Shown here one piece after another: positions 1 to 8,491 of a stretch of DNA of 64,000 nucleotides. The translations under genes and the position numbers were made by a program. The stretch's first letter is position 1. Every line of letters starts with the position of its first letter. This stretch comes from Actinomycetota bacterium (lineage in GTDB: Bacteria > Actinomycetota > Thermoleophilia > Gaiellales > Gaiellaceae), in contig ML178782.1 of the NCBI GenBank assembly GCA_004366385.1, positions 62,001 to 126,000 on the forward strand, given 5' to 3'. The notes beneath the pieces are model-generated. The model did not search any database, had not been told where the DNA came from, and saw only the letters and a list, made by a program, of their open reading frames with translations.

Positions 1-767
1 ACGAGCGGCGACGGCGCACGCGCCTCGATCGCGAGGAAGAGCATGAGGAGGGCGGCCGAGGCGCCGAGCAGGCCGAGCGTGCGCGCGGCCGTCCACCCGA
101 CCTCGTTCCCGTTCACGATCGCGTACACGGCCAGCATCAGCGAGGCCGTCACGGTCACCGCGCCGGCGACGTCGAGCCTCGTCTCGCGTGCGCCGCCGCG
201 CGTCGCCGGGATGAACGCGAGGCTGAGCGCGATCACGGCGATGCCGACGGGCACGTTCACGAGGAAGATCCAGTGCCAGCTCAGGAGATCGGTGAGGACG
301 CCGCCCGCGAGCACGCCGATCGACCCGCCGCCCGCGGCCACGAAGCCGATGACGCCCATCGCCTTCGCCCGCTCACCGGGCTCCGTGAACAGGGTCATGA
401 TCAGCGCGAGCGCGACGGCGGCGACGACCGCGGCGCCGAGACCCTGGATCGCCCGCGCCGCGACGAGCATCGCCTGCGAGGCCGCGAGCCCGCACGCGAG
501 CGACGCGATCGTGAAGAGCGCGATCCCGCCGAGGAAGAGCCGCCGCTGGCCGTACAGGTCGCCGAGCCGGCCGCCGAGCAGCAGGAACCCCCCGAACGTG
601 AGCGTGTACGCGTTCACGACCCACGCGAGCGAGCTCTCGCCGAAGCCCAGGTCGGCCCTGATCGACGGCAGCGCGACGCCGACGATGGTCACGTCGAGGA
701 CGATCATGAGGTCGCCCAGGCAGAGGACGATCAGGGCCAGCCAGCGGGTTCGGGAGTCGAGGGTCAT
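1..767 (-). CDS. MFS drug efflux transporter, DHA2/EmrB-like (C-terminus outside window)
   Basis: Proton-driven efflux pump of the inner membrane. Reading the complement from ATG at 767 gives an open frame to the left edge, about 255 codons of an expected 450-500. It begins MTLDSRTRWLALIVLC and continues through successive hydrophobic helices. Visible family features are WVVNAYTLTFGG in the second helix region, the loop 2-3 signature RLGDLYGQRR, and ARAIQGLGAA in helix 5, all typical of EmrB/QacA-type (14-TM) transporters. It is divergent from the hydrolase at 842, with 74 bases between the starts. Substrate cannot be inferred. The 3' end is missing only because the window stops. Confidence 0.88.
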   Translation of the reverse strand, partial: MTLDSRTRWLALIVLCLGDLMIVLDVTIVGVALPSIRADLGFGESSLAWVVNAYTLTFGGFLLLGGRLGDLYGQRRLFLGGIALFTIASLACGLAASQAMLVAARAIQGLGAAVVAAVALALIMTLFTEPGERAKAMGVIGFVAAGGGSIGVLAGGVLTDLLSWHWIFLVNVPVGIAVIALSLAFIPATRGGARETRLDVAGAVTVTASLMLAVYAIVNGNEVGWTAARTLGLLGASAALLMLFLAIEARAPSPL

Positions 768-841
768 CGCAGTCCGTTCGCGGTCGGTCTCGGACGTGCA
801 GACCCGGTCGCGGCACGAAACTCATCGGCCGGGCTGCGAGC

Positions 842-1459
842 ATGTCGCGCATGGACGTCATCGAGCTCGAGACGCCCCACGGGCCGGCCCGCGCCCACCT
901 CTCCCGCGTGGACGACCCGGTCGCGACGCTCGTCCTCGGCCACGGAGCCGGAGGGGGCGTGCATGCGCCCGACCTCGAGGCCGCCCGCCTCGCGGCGCGC
1001 GGGCGCGGCTGGACGGTCGCGCTCGTCGAGCAGCCCTACCGGGTTGCCGGCCGTCGCAGCTCCCCGCCGACGGCGCACCTCGACGCCGCCTGGATCGCGG
1101 TCGTGTCGCACCTCCAGGCCGTCCTCGGGCCGCTCGTCGTGACGGGAGGGCGCTCGGCCGGCGCGCGCGTCGCCTGCCGGACCGCGGAGGCGACGTCCGC
1201 CGCCGGCGTCCTCTGTCTCGCGTTCCCGCTCCAGCCGCCCGCACGTGCGGGGAAGGAGCTCGGGCCGAGCCGGCTGCCGGAGCTCGACGCCGTCACGGTC
1301 GAGACGCTCGTCGTCCAGGGCGAGCGCGACCGCTTCGGCATCCCGCCGCCCGGCCCGCACCGCGAGGTCGTCGTCATCCGCGGCGACCACGGCCTGAAGA
1401 CCGACCTGCCTGCGCTCGCCGAGGCCGTCGGGCGCTGGATCGCGCGCATCGCGAGCTGA
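842..1459 (+). CDS. alpha/beta hydrolase of the KANL3/Tex30 (dienelactone hydrolase-like) type
   Basis: A 205-residue cytoplasmic hydrolase. LVLGHGAGGG near residue 30 is the oxyanion region, and GGRSAGAR near residue 102 is the nucleophile elbow (G-R-S-A-G). VVQGERDRF carries the likely catalytic Asp, and RGDHGLK carries the likely catalytic His. This order and size match the KANL3/Tex30 family. The ATG at 842 is used; an ATG nine bases downstream (MDVIELE) is an equally possible start. The gene is divergent from the MFS pump. The substrate is unknown. Confidence 0.8.
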   Translation: MSRMDVIELETPHGPARAHLSRVDDPVATLVLGHGAGGGVHAPDLEAARLAARGRGWTVALVEQPYRVAGRRSSPPTAHLDAAWIAVVSHLQAVLGPLVVTGGRSAGARVACRTAEATSAAGVLCLAFPLQPPARAGKELGPSRLPELDAVTVETLVVQGERDRFGIPPPGPHREVVVIRGDHGLKTDLPALAEAVGRWIARIAS

Positions 1460-1508
1460 CCGCGCCGCGCCGACAAAGCGCCGGGGGGGACCAGCGTCCC
1501 CCACCGGC

Positions 1509-3803
1509 TCAGGCTTCGCTCGGCTCGGGCCCGGCCCGGCCGCGCTCCGCGCCGACCTCGTACTCGCCGTCGTGGGGCGGCTCGATCGTGATGTTCGGGA
1601 GCAGCTTGTCGAGCCAGCGCGGGATGTACCACGTCTTCTCGCCGAGCCACGTGAAGAAGGCCGGCACGAGCGTCATGCGCACGACGAGCGCGTCCGTGAG
1701 GATCGCGACCGCGAGCAGCAGGCCGAACTCCTTTGAGATCCGGTCGGCGGTGAGGATGAACGCCGCGAAGACGGTGCCCATGATCAGCGCAGCCGCGACC
1801 ACGACGCGCCCGATCGCGGCGATCCCGTGCTCGACCGCCTCGCGCGTGTTCAGGCCGTGGACGTGCTCCTCCCGGATGCGGCTCATGAGGAAGACCATGT
1901 AGTCCATCGAGAGTCCGAACAGGATCGCGAAGGCGATCGGCGGCACGAACGTCTCGATCGGGCCGGTGCGGTCGAGCCCCATGAGCGAGAGCAGATACCC
2001 CTCCTGGAAGACGAGCGTGAGCACGCCGAAGCCGACGAATGCGGACAGGATCGTCGTCACCGCTGCGGTCAGCGAGACCACGATCGACCGGAACGCCATC
2101 GCGAGCACGATGAACGTGACCCCGACGATGTAGAGCAGGAACAGCGGCAGCCGCTCCATGATCCGGTCGCCGATGTCGATGAACGCCGCGTTCAGGCCCG
2201 AGACGTAGACGACCGCCTCGCTGCCCTCGGTCGCGGCGGGCACGACCTCGCCGCGCAGCCGGTCGACGAGCTGCTCGGTCTCCTCGTCCTGCGGCGCCGA
2301 GTCCGGCGTCACGAAGACGATCGCGACGGTCTCCTCGTCGTTGAACTGCGGCTCGCCGGCCGAGGCGACCCCCGCGAGGTTCCGAACGCCCTCGTACACG
2401 CGCTGCGGCGCCTCTGCGTCGCCGCGCACGTCGACGACGATCGGGATCGGGCCGTTGAAGCCCGGGCCGAAGCCTGCCGCGAGCAGGTCGTACGCGCGGC
2501 GCGCGGTCTGCTCGGTCGGCTGGGTGCCCTGGTCGGAGGCACCGAGCCGGACGAGCGCCGAGCTCGACGCGAGCAGAAGCCCCGTGAGCAGGAGCACGAC
2601 GAAGATCGGCTTGTGGTTGCGCGTCACGAACCGCCCCCAGCGCGCGATGACGGTCTTCTCGCGCGCTTCCTCGGAGTCGTCGAGCGGCCGCAGGAACGGC
2701 ACCTTCAGCCGGTCGACCTTGTGCCCGAGCAGCCGCAGGACGGAGATGAGCAGCGAGTTCGCGATCAGCACCGTGGTGAGGACGCCGAGCGCCGACCCGA
2801 TGCCCAGCTTCGTCACGAAGTCGAGCCCGAAGAACGCGAGGCCGGAGACCGAGATCGCGACCGTGAGCCCGGCGAACATCGTTGCGCGGCCCGCAGACGC
2901 GCCGGCCTCGGCTGCCGCGTCGGTCGGGGAGAGCCCCTCGTGCAGCAGCTGGCGGAAGCGGGTGACGATGAACAGCGAGTAGTCGATCCCGACGCCGAGC
3001 CCGATCATCGACACGAGCAGCGGCGTGACCGTATTCACAGCGGTGAAGCCGGCGATGATGAAGAGCAGGAAGAACGCGCTCATGACCGCCGTGACGGCGA
3101 GAAAGATCGGGATGCTCGCGGCGACGAACGTGCGGAAGACGATCAGCAGCACGATCAGCGCGGCGAGCAGCCCGAGGATCTCCTGGATTCCCTGCTCGAT
3201 CGGCGGGAACTCGGCGTCGCCGTTGAACTCGGCCTGGATCCCCGCCGGCTCGACCGTCTCGCGCACGGCCTCCTGCACGGCCACGACGCGCTCGCGGCTC
3301 TCGTCGTAGATCACGCGGTCGAACTGGGCCTCGGCGTAGGCGATCCGCCCGTCGTCCGAGAACGTGTTCTCGTCGAACGGGTCGCCGACGCTCGTGATGC
3401 CGGTCTCGCCCTCCGGCGCTTCCTCGGTGGGGGCGAACTCGTCGGTCTCGAGCCTTGCGATCGCGGCGGCGATCGCGGCCTTCCGCTCGGACGTGTCCAG
3501 GCGCTCGCCCTCGGGGGCGGCGAAGACGAGGTTCAGGATCCCGCCCTGCTTCTCCGCGAACTCGGCCTCGATGAGGTCGGTCGCCCGCTGCGTGTCGGAG
3601 CCCGGGATCTCGAACTCGTCCTTCAGGCTCCCGCCGATCGTCATGACGAGGACGATCAGGGCCGCGATGATCCCGATCCACGTCACGACGACGCGCCACG
3701 GGTGCTCCGCACAGTGCCGCATCCAGCGCGCCAGCGCCCCCGTCGAGAGGCGCTCGTGAGCCGCTCGCCGCTCTCTGTCGTTCCCGATCCCGTGCTCCGT
3801 CAT
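1509..3803 (-). CDS. MMPL/RND-family transporter
   Basis: A 764-residue inner-membrane transporter of the MMPL branch of the RND superfamily. There are two homologous halves, each with one helix, a large extracytoplasmic loop and a bundle of five helices. The proton-relay Asp positions are visible as GVGIDYSLFIV in the first half and GLSMDYMVFLMSR in the second. The longer open frame would start at 3962, but MTEHGIGNDRE at 3803 is preceded by GGAGG about 12 bases upstream and is the better start. MMPL proteins export lipids or hydrophobic compounds in actinobacteria; the cargo here cannot be read from sequence. Confidence 0.9.
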   Translation of the reverse strand: MTEHGIGNDRERRAAHERLSTGALARWMRHCAEHPWRVVVTWIGIIAALIVLVMTIGGSLKDEFEIPGSDTQRATDLIEAEFAEKQGGILNLVFAAPEGERLDTSERKAAIAAAIARLETDEFAPTEEAPEGETGITSVGDPFDENTFSDDGRIAYAEAQFDRVIYDESRERVVAVQEAVRETVEPAGIQAEFNGDAEFPPIEQGIQEILGLLAALIVLLIVFRTFVAASIPIFLAVTAVMSAFFLLFIIAGFTAVNTVTPLLVSMIGLGVGIDYSLFIVTRFRQLLHEGLSPTDAAAEAGASAGRATMFAGLTVAISVSGLAFFGLDFVTKLGIGSALGVLTTVLIANSLLISVLRLLGHKVDRLKVPFLRPLDDSEEAREKTVIARWGRFVTRNHKPIFVVLLLTGLLLASSSALVRLGASDQGTQPTEQTARRAYDLLAAGFGPGFNGPIPIVVDVRGDAEAPQRVYEGVRNLAGVASAGEPQFNDEETVAIVFVTPDSAPQDEETEQLVDRLRGEVVPAATEGSEAVVYVSGLNAAFIDIGDRIMERLPLFLLYIVGVTFIVLAMAFRSIVVSLTAAVTTILSAFVGFGVLTLVFQEGYLLSLMGLDRTGPIETFVPPIAFAILFGLSMDYMVFLMSRIREEHVHGLNTREAVEHGIAAIGRVVVAAALIMGTVFAAFILTADRISKEFGLLLAVAILTDALVVRMTLVPAFFTWLGEKTWYIPRWLDKLLPNITIEPPHDGEYEVGAERGRAGPEPSEA

Positions 3804-3895
3804 GGGGTCAGCCCCCTCCTCCCGGATTCGCCTTCGGTCCTGCTGGTTCGACTCGACGACGAGCTCCCCCTCAGCGGTCGCCGCATTTGTTCCGT

Positions 3896-3911
3896 CGCGG
3901 CGCAAGCCGCG
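3896..3911 (-). terminator. short GC hairpin after the LLM oxidoreductase gene
   Basis: CGCGGC and GCCGCG arms (6 bp) enclose a GCAA loop, just past the stop codon of the gene ending at 3916 on the minus strand. There is no U-tract. It may act as a weak intrinsic terminator; the call rests on position and symmetry only. Confidence 0.35.
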
Positions 3912-3915
3912 TGTT

Positions 3916-4815
3916 CTAGCAGTTGAGGCGCGGGAGGACGCGGTCGCACACCAGATCGACACCGCCGGGTGTCGTTCGGCCCTGCGGGGTGCCGAGCTCG
4001 ACGCGGTCGGCGCCGGCTTCCCACAGCTCGACGACGCGCTCGGCTACCTCCTCCGGCGTGCCCGCGATGCAGAAGCTCTCGAGCGGGCGCTCGGCCGGAG
4101 CGAGGGTCGGGTCGTGACGGGCGACGACGTCGACATACGGGCCGACGACCTCGCGCGCCCGCTCGCGCGCCCGGTCGCCGTCCTCGTCCACCACGGTCAC
4201 GCAGCCCGTGACGAGCCTCACCCGGTCGTTGCCGATCCATTCGCGGACGAGCGGCAGCAGCTCCGGGTTGGCGGTACCGCCGACCTTGACCTCGTCGGCG
4301 ACCGAGCCCGCCCAGCGCAGCGTCTGCGGCCCCCAGCTGCCGACCGACAGCGGCACCCGGTCGCGGACGCGCGGGTAGGCGAGCGTCGCCCCGGGCGCGA
4401 GCGTGAAGTGCTCGCCCTCGAAGCCCGCGTCGTCGCCGGCGAGCAGCGCGCGGATCACGGCGACCGCCTCCTGCAGAGCCGCCAGCGGCCGCTCCTCCTC
4501 GATGCCGACCTGATCGAGCCACGCGCCCTTCGCGAGCCCGAGGTACGCGCGCCCTCCCGAGACCGAGTCGAGGAACGCGATCTGGCCTGCGATCTCGTAC
4601 GGGTGCAGCGTGAACGGGTTGAGCGCGGCCGGCCCGAGACGGATCCGCTCCGTCACGCGCGCCATGAGCAGCAGCGGCCCGATCGCGGGCTGGTACAGGA
4701 GGTCGTGGAAGACCGAGAGGACGTCGAGGCCCGCGGCCTCGGCCCGGCGCGCGATCGCCTCGTACTCGTGCGGGGCCAGGTCCGTCCGGAGACCGATGCC
4801 GAGCTCGCGGGCTAC
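3916..4815 (-). CDS. LLM-class F420-dependent oxidoreductase (start codon unclear)
   Basis: A TIM-barrel bacterial luciferase-like oxidoreductase of about 300 residues, in a family that uses coenzyme F420 or FMN. The sequence starts ELGIGLRTDLAPHEYEAIA, which is the usual first strand and helix. It continues with RIRLGPAALNPFTLHP, LDSVSGGRAYLGLAKG and SVGSWGPQTLRWAG, all characteristic of the family. No ATG, GTG or TTG lies in frame near this N-terminus: the first upstream candidate is TTG at 5142, before the next gene, and the first internal Met would remove the first barrel strand. A GAGGAG sequence sits five bases before the GTA codon at 4815, so initiation probably occurs there or at a nearby non-standard codon. 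The coordinate is a best estimate. Confidence 0.82.
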   Translation of the reverse strand, partial: VARELGIGLRTDLAPHEYEAIARRAEAAGLDVLSVFHDLLYQPAIGPLLLMARVTERIRLGPAALNPFTLHPYEIAGQIAFLDSVSGGRAYLGLAKGAWLDQVGIEEERPLAALQEAVAVIRALLAGDDAGFEGEHFTLAPGATLAYPRVRDRVPLSVGSWGPQTLRWAGSVADEVKVGGTANPELLPLVREWIGNDRVRLVTGCVTVVDEDGDRARERAREVVGPYVDVVARHDPTLAPAERPLESFCIAGTPEEVAERVVELWEAGADRVELGTPQGRTTPGGVDLVCDRVLPRLNC

Positions 4816-5126
4816 GTGAGCTCCTCGGTGACGAGCGTCCGCTCGCCGATCCGCTCGATGCGCATGATCACGCGCTCGTCGGGGTCGGGGCAGGCGACGA
4901 GACTGTCGCGCTCGAGCCAGTCCTCGCCGGGGAGCCGTCGCATCTTCGCCGGGATGAGCGGGAGCACGGCCTGCAGCGCGAACAGGCAGAAGTGCCGTCC
5001 CTCGGGGATGCGGACTCGGCTCGACTCCGTCACCTCGAACCAGTCGCCGACCTCGAGCCCGCAGACCGAGCGGCCCTCGATCCGCTCCACGGTCACGCGC
5101 ACGTCGTAGAGGCGCATCTCCGTCAC
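4812..5126 (-). CDS. TIGR04076 family protein
   Basis: A 104-residue cytoplasmic protein of unknown function. VRVTVERIEGRSVCGLEVGD, FEVTESSRVRIPEGRHFCLF and the ending with paired hydrophobic strands fit the TIGR04076 family of small actinobacterial and archaeal proteins, in which the conserved Cys residues (VCGLEVGD, HFCLFAL, LVACPDPDE) may bind metal. It starts with GTG at 5126 or ATG at 5117. Its stop codon TAG touches the start region of the downstream F420-type oxidoreductase, so the two are probably translated together. Confidence 0.7.
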   Translation of the reverse strand: MTEMRLYDVRVTVERIEGRSVCGLEVGDWFEVTESSRVRIPEGRHFCLFALQAVLPLIPAKMRRLPGEDWLERDSLVACPDPDERVIMRIERIGERTLVTEELT

Positions 5127-5182
5127 GGGCGCGAGCGTACAAGCGGCGATGAGTTGCGGTCGAGCGCGCGGTCTATGCGTCG

Positions 5183-5479
5183 ATGGGCGTCGAAGGGCCG
5201 CAATCCGTGGTGTTCTCGATCCGCGGCCCCATCGCCCGCGCCGACCTCGACGGACTCACCGGCCGCGTCTGCGCGCTCCTCCGCGAGGCGGGCGCCGGAG
5301 GCGTGGCCGTGTGTGACGTCGCCGGCGTGGAGCCGGACGCGGTGACGGTGGACGCGCTCTGCCGCCTCCAGCTGGGCGCGCACCGGGCCGGCTGCTGCGT
5401 GCGGCTCCGGAACGCGTCGGCGGACCTCGTCGAGCTCGTGGAGCTCATGGGTCTCGCAGACGCTCTCTGCGACCGATGA
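5183..5479 (+). CDS. STAS-domain protein (MlaB-like)
   Basis: A 98-residue single STAS domain. The strand-helix order and the closing segment NASADLVELVELMGLADALC match MlaB-type STAS proteins. The position where SpoIIAA-type antagonists carry a phosphorylatable Ser is TVDALCRLQLGAH, which lacks the DSA motif, so it is probably not a classical anti-anti-sigma factor. It begins with ATG at 5183 and ends 52 bases before the VOC gene, so the two may be cotranscribed. Confidence 0.65.
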   Translation: MGVEGPQSVVFSIRGPIARADLDGLTGRVCALLREAGAGGVAVCDVAGVEPDAVTVDALCRLQLGAHRAGCCVRLRNASADLVELVELMGLADALCDR

Positions 5480-5485
5480 GATCGG

Positions 5486-5503
5486 CGGTCTGACACGGTC
5501 TGA
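5486..5503 (+). repeat. direct repeat CGGTCTGA x2 before the VOC gene
   Basis: Two identical copies of CGGTCTGA start at 5486 and 5496, a 10-bp period placing them on one face of the helix, 29 bases before the start of the VOC gene. They may be a small operator or chance. Confidence 0.3.
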
Positions 5504-5531
5504 AGTGAGACAAGCGACAAGGAGGCTGGAG

Positions 5532-5963
5532 ATGGCACGCATGCTCTTCCCGAACCTGGCCGTGCAGGATCTCGACCGCTCGGTCGCGTTCTTCACCGAG
5601 CTCGGGTTCGAGTTCGACCCACGCTTCACGGACGACACGGCGACCGCGATGGTCGTGAACGAACAGGCGACCGTGATGCTCCTCACCCGCGAGAAGTTCG
5701 CGGAGTTCACGACGAGGGAGCTCGCCGACCCGGCCACGCAGACCGAGGCGATCATCGCGCTCTCCGCCGACAGCCGCGAGGACGTCGACGCGTTCGCGGA
5801 CAAGGCGCTCGCGTCCGGCGGGTCGCCCGCGAAGGAGCCGATGGACCTCGGCTTCATGTACGGGCGGAGCTTCCACGACCCCGACGGGCACCACTGGGAG
5901 ATCTTCTGGATGGACCCCGCGGCGCTCGAGCGGATGTCGGCCGAGGCGGACGTGGCGGCGTAG
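5532..5963 (+). CDS. VOC family protein (glyoxalase/bleomycin resistance fold)
   Basis: A 143-residue vicinal-oxygen-chelate protein. FPNLAVQDLDRSVAFFTELG is the typical first beta-alpha unit, and SFHDPDGHHWEIFWMDP is the typical metal-site end of the fold (His and Glu ligands). ATG at 5532 is preceded by AAGGAGG with an 8-base spacer; the in-frame GTG at 5505 is less likely. The gene converges on the sigma-factor gene with five bases between stops. Such proteins bind small hydrophobic ligands or detoxify electrophiles; the substrate is unknown. Confidence 0.85.
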   Translation: MARMLFPNLAVQDLDRSVAFFTELGFEFDPRFTDDTATAMVVNEQATVMLLTREKFAEFTTRELADPATQTEAIIALSADSREDVDAFADKALASGGSPAKEPMDLGFMYGRSFHDPDGHHWEIFWMDPAALERMSAEADVAA

Positions 5964-5968
5964 GCGGG

Positions 5969-6958
5969 CTACGCGTCGAGCTCGAGCGGCAGCCCGAACA
6001 GCGGGAACAGGCGCTGGACGTCGAGGAAGAAGGTGAAGTCGACGATCTTCCCGTCCTCGATCTCGAGCACCTGGAGCGCCCACGGCTCATACCCGGCGCC
6101 CGTCTCGCTCGGCTTGTACTGGCCGAACGCGGGCGCGCCGTTCGCGCTCTCGACCGAGACAACCCGGGACCCGCGGCAGCCGCCGCCGGGGCCGATCCAC
6201 CACGTGAGGATGTCGTCGCGCCCGGCGAGCCACATGTCGAACGGCGGCATCGACTGCGTCGCATCCTCGTGGATCAGCTCGGTGAGCGCGTCCATGTCGT
6301 ACGCCTCGAAGGCCGCGACGTAGCGCGCGAGCAGCTCCTCGTCGGCCGCGTCGACCGAGGGCGACGTCGTCGCGGGCTCGATCCTCCGCTCCTCGAGCGT
6401 CGCCCGCGCCCGCTGGAGCGCGCTGTTCACCGAGGCGACGCTCGTCTCGAGCAGCTCCGCGACCTCGGACGCCTGCCAGCGCAGCACCTCGCAGAGGACG
6501 AGCACGGCGCGCTGCCGCGGCGGCAGGTGCTGGAGCGCGGCGACGAACGCGAGCCGCACCGTCTCGCGCGCCTCGGTGACCGCCGCGGGGTCGCCGTCCG
6601 GCACGACGCGCCCGTCGGGCATCGGCTCGAGCCACGGGATCTCCGGCGTGCGCAGGTTCTCCGCGACAGGCTCGCTCGCCGGGCCGAGGTCGATCGGCCG
6701 CGCGCGCCGCTTCCGGCCCTCGAGCATGTCGAGGCACACGTTCGTCGCGATCCGGTAGAGCCAGGAGCGAAGCGTGGAGCGTCCCTCGAAGCGGTCGAAC
6801 GAGCGCCAGGCGCGGATGAACGTCTCCTGCACCGCGTCCTCGGCGTCGACCGAGCCGAGCATGCGGTAGCAGTAGGCGGTCAGCTCGATCCGGTGCTGCT
6901 CGAGCTGCTGCTCGACGGGAGCGGACGCGGCGGAGGCTGGGCTCTGCACCCGAGCCAT
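5969..6958 (-). CDS. ECF-type RNA polymerase sigma factor with C-terminal SnoaL-like domain (SigG-like)
   Basis: A 329-residue sigma-70-family factor. Region 2 reads YCYRMLGSVDAEDAVQETFIR followed by STLRSWLYRIATNVCLD. Region 4 reads LPPRQRAVLVLCEVLRWQAS and SVASVNSALQRARATL. From about residue 200 to the end a SnoaL/NTF2-like domain follows (LARYVAAFEAYDMDALTELI). This sigma2-sigma4-SnoaL order is that of SigG-like and related ECF groups, where the extra domain replaces a separate anti-sigma factor. ATG at 6958 (MARVQSP) is preferred over the in-frame start at 6982. It is divergent from the PAP2 gene with 68 bases between. Confidence 0.88.
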   Translation of the reverse strand: MARVQSPASAASAPVEQQLEQHRIELTAYCYRMLGSVDAEDAVQETFIRAWRSFDRFEGRSTLRSWLYRIATNVCLDMLEGRKRRARPIDLGPASEPVAENLRTPEIPWLEPMPDGRVVPDGDPAAVTEARETVRLAFVAALQHLPPRQRAVLVLCEVLRWQASEVAELLETSVASVNSALQRARATLEERRIEPATTSPSVDAADEELLARYVAAFEAYDMDALTELIHEDATQSMPPFDMWLAGRDDILTWWIGPGGGCRGSRVVSVESANGAPAFGQYKPSETGAGYEPWALQVLEIEDGKIVDFTFFLDVQRLFPLFGLPLELDA

Positions 6959-7026
6959 CGTACGGAACGCGAGGAGGGTCACGCAGGCGCGGGCCGGGCC
7001 CGGACCGGCAGGATGGCTCGCAGCGC

Positions 7027-7899
7027 ATGACCGAGCCTCCGAGCCAGCAGGACGGGCGTGGGCCCGCCGCCGCGCGGCCGGGCAGGATCGACGGCAGCCT
7101 GCGGCACGGCCTCCTGCGCGAGGCGTTCCTCGTCGCGGCCGCGATCGTCGCGTACTTCGTCGTCCGCAACATCAGCGCAGGCGGGGCACGGGACGCGTTC
7201 GCGAACGCACGCCGCCTCGTCGACCTCGAGGAGCGGCTCGGGATCGCCTGGGAGGACGCGATCCAGGGCGTCGTCACGAGCAGCGAGACGCTCGTCACCC
7301 TGACGAACTGGGTCTACATCTGGTTCCACTGGCCGGTGATCATCGCGACCGCGGTCGCGCTGTACCTGTACCGCCGGCGCCGCTACCTCATCTTCCGCAA
7401 CGCGCTGTTCGTCTCCGGCGCGATCGGGTTCCTGTTCTTCGCCCTCTTCCCGGTCGCGCCGCCCAGGCTCATGGATCTCGGCCTCGTCGACACCGTGACG
7501 GAGCAGTCGCGCTCGTACCGCGCGCTGCAGCCGCCGGGCCTGACGAACCAGTACGCCGCCTTCCCGAGCCTGCACGTGGGCTGGAACATCGCGGTCGGGA
7601 TCGTCCTCTTCACGGCCGCGAGCAGCCTCGCGGTGCGCACGTTCGCCGTCGTCTCGCCGCTCGCGATGGCGATCGCGGTGGTGGCGACCGCGAACCACTT
7701 CGTCATCGACGTCTTCGCCGGGCTCGCGGTCGTGCTCGTCGGGCTCGCCGTGGCGCTCGCGATCGACCGCTGGAGAGGCCCGGCTACACTGAGCCGCGGT
7801 GGAGTCGACGCCCGCCACGACGCCGCGAGCGGGCCTTCGTCGCCCGTTCCTCGTCGCGCACCGGGCGGGGAACCGTCTCGACAGCCTCCGCGCGGCTGA
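7027..7899 (+). CDS. PAP2-superfamily membrane phosphatase/transferase
   Basis: A 290-residue polytopic membrane protein. Phosphatase motif elements are visible as FPSLHVGWN (central His) and ATANHFVIDVFAGLAV (C-terminal catalytic His and Asp). The arrangement resembles the inositol-phosphotransferase/Aur1-like branch more than PgpB. Five or six hydrophobic helices are evident. The last 100 bases overlap the start of the GDPD gene in another frame. Together with the GDPD and flippase-like genes it forms a probable lipid-headgroup operon. Confidence 0.8.
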   Translation: MTEPPSQQDGRGPAAARPGRIDGSLRHGLLREAFLVAAAIVAYFVVRNISAGGARDAFANARRLVDLEERLGIAWEDAIQGVVTSSETLVTLTNWVYIWFHWPVIIATAVALYLYRRRRYLIFRNALFVSGAIGFLFFALFPVAPPRLMDLGLVDTVTEQSRSYRALQPPGLTNQYAAFPSLHVGWNIAVGIVLFTAASSLAVRTFAVVSPLAMAIAVVATANHFVIDVFAGLAVVLVGLAVALAIDRWRGPATLSRGGVDARHDAASGPSSPVPRRAPGGEPSRQPPRG

Positions 7900-8491
7900 G
7901 CGCCACGGCGACGCGCTCGTCGAGGCCGACGTGCGCCTCTTCCGCGGCCGGCTCGAGATCCGTCACCTGAAGACGCTCGGCCCGCTCCCGATCCTCTGGG
8001 ACCGCTGGGAGCTCGCCGCCCCGTGGCGGCCGCGCCTGGAGCTGGCCGCACTCCTCGACGCGGTCTCCCCCCGGACCGAGCTCGTCCTGGACCTCAAGGG
8101 CCGCGACAAGCGCGTGGCGACACACGTGCTCGAAGCGCTCGACCCGCACCTCGGGCGCCGCCGCTTCACGGTGTGCGCGCGGCACTGGAGCCTCCTCGAC
8201 GTCTTCCACGGCCGGCCGGTGCGCCGGATGCAGTCGATCGGCAGCGCCCGCCAGCTCCGCAGGCTGCTGCGGCGCTTCGCCGGCGAGCGGCTCGACGGGG
8301 TCTCGATCCACGAGCGCCTCCTGAACGCGGAGAGCGTCGCGTCGCTGCGGGAGATCGCGGACGTGATCATGACCTGGCCGGTGAACCGGCCGGAGCGGGC
8401 CCGCGAGCTGCTCCGGCTCGGCGTGACCGGGCTCATCACCGACGAGCTCGCCGGCCTCGCGGGCGCCGGCGTCCCGGAGCCGGCGCGGTGA
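7799..8491 (+). CDS. glycerophosphodiester phosphodiesterase family protein
   Basis: A 230-residue GDPD-like TIM barrel. VAHRAGNRLDSL supplies the first catalytic His, ALVEADVRLFRGRLEIRH supplies the acidic metal ligands and second His, and TELVLDLKGRDK carries the later conserved Lys/Asp strand. DVIMTWPVNRPERARELLRL and GVTGLITDEL are the usual C-terminal barrel strands. The canonical HD of the second motif is HL here, so catalytic competence is less sure. It starts with GTG at 7799 inside the 3' end of the PAP2 gene, and its TGA overlaps the GTG of the next gene. Confidence 0.78.
   Translation: MESTPATTPRAGLRRPFLVAHRAGNRLDSLRAAERHGDALVEADVRLFRGRLEIRHLKTLGPLPILWDRWELAAPWRPRLELAALLDAVSPRTELVLDLKGRDKRVATHVLEALDPHLGRRRFTVCARHWSLLDVFHGRPVRRMQSIGSARQLRRLLRRFAGERLDGVSIHERLLNAESVASLREIADVIMTWPVNRPERARELLRLGVTGLITDELAGLAGAGVPEPAR

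Noticed and set aside
1036-3926. Very long open frames overlapping the MMPL gene (887 aa on minus, 699 aa on plus)
   Set aside because: Arg/Asp-rich composition and no domain; they are other frames of the real GC-rich gene.
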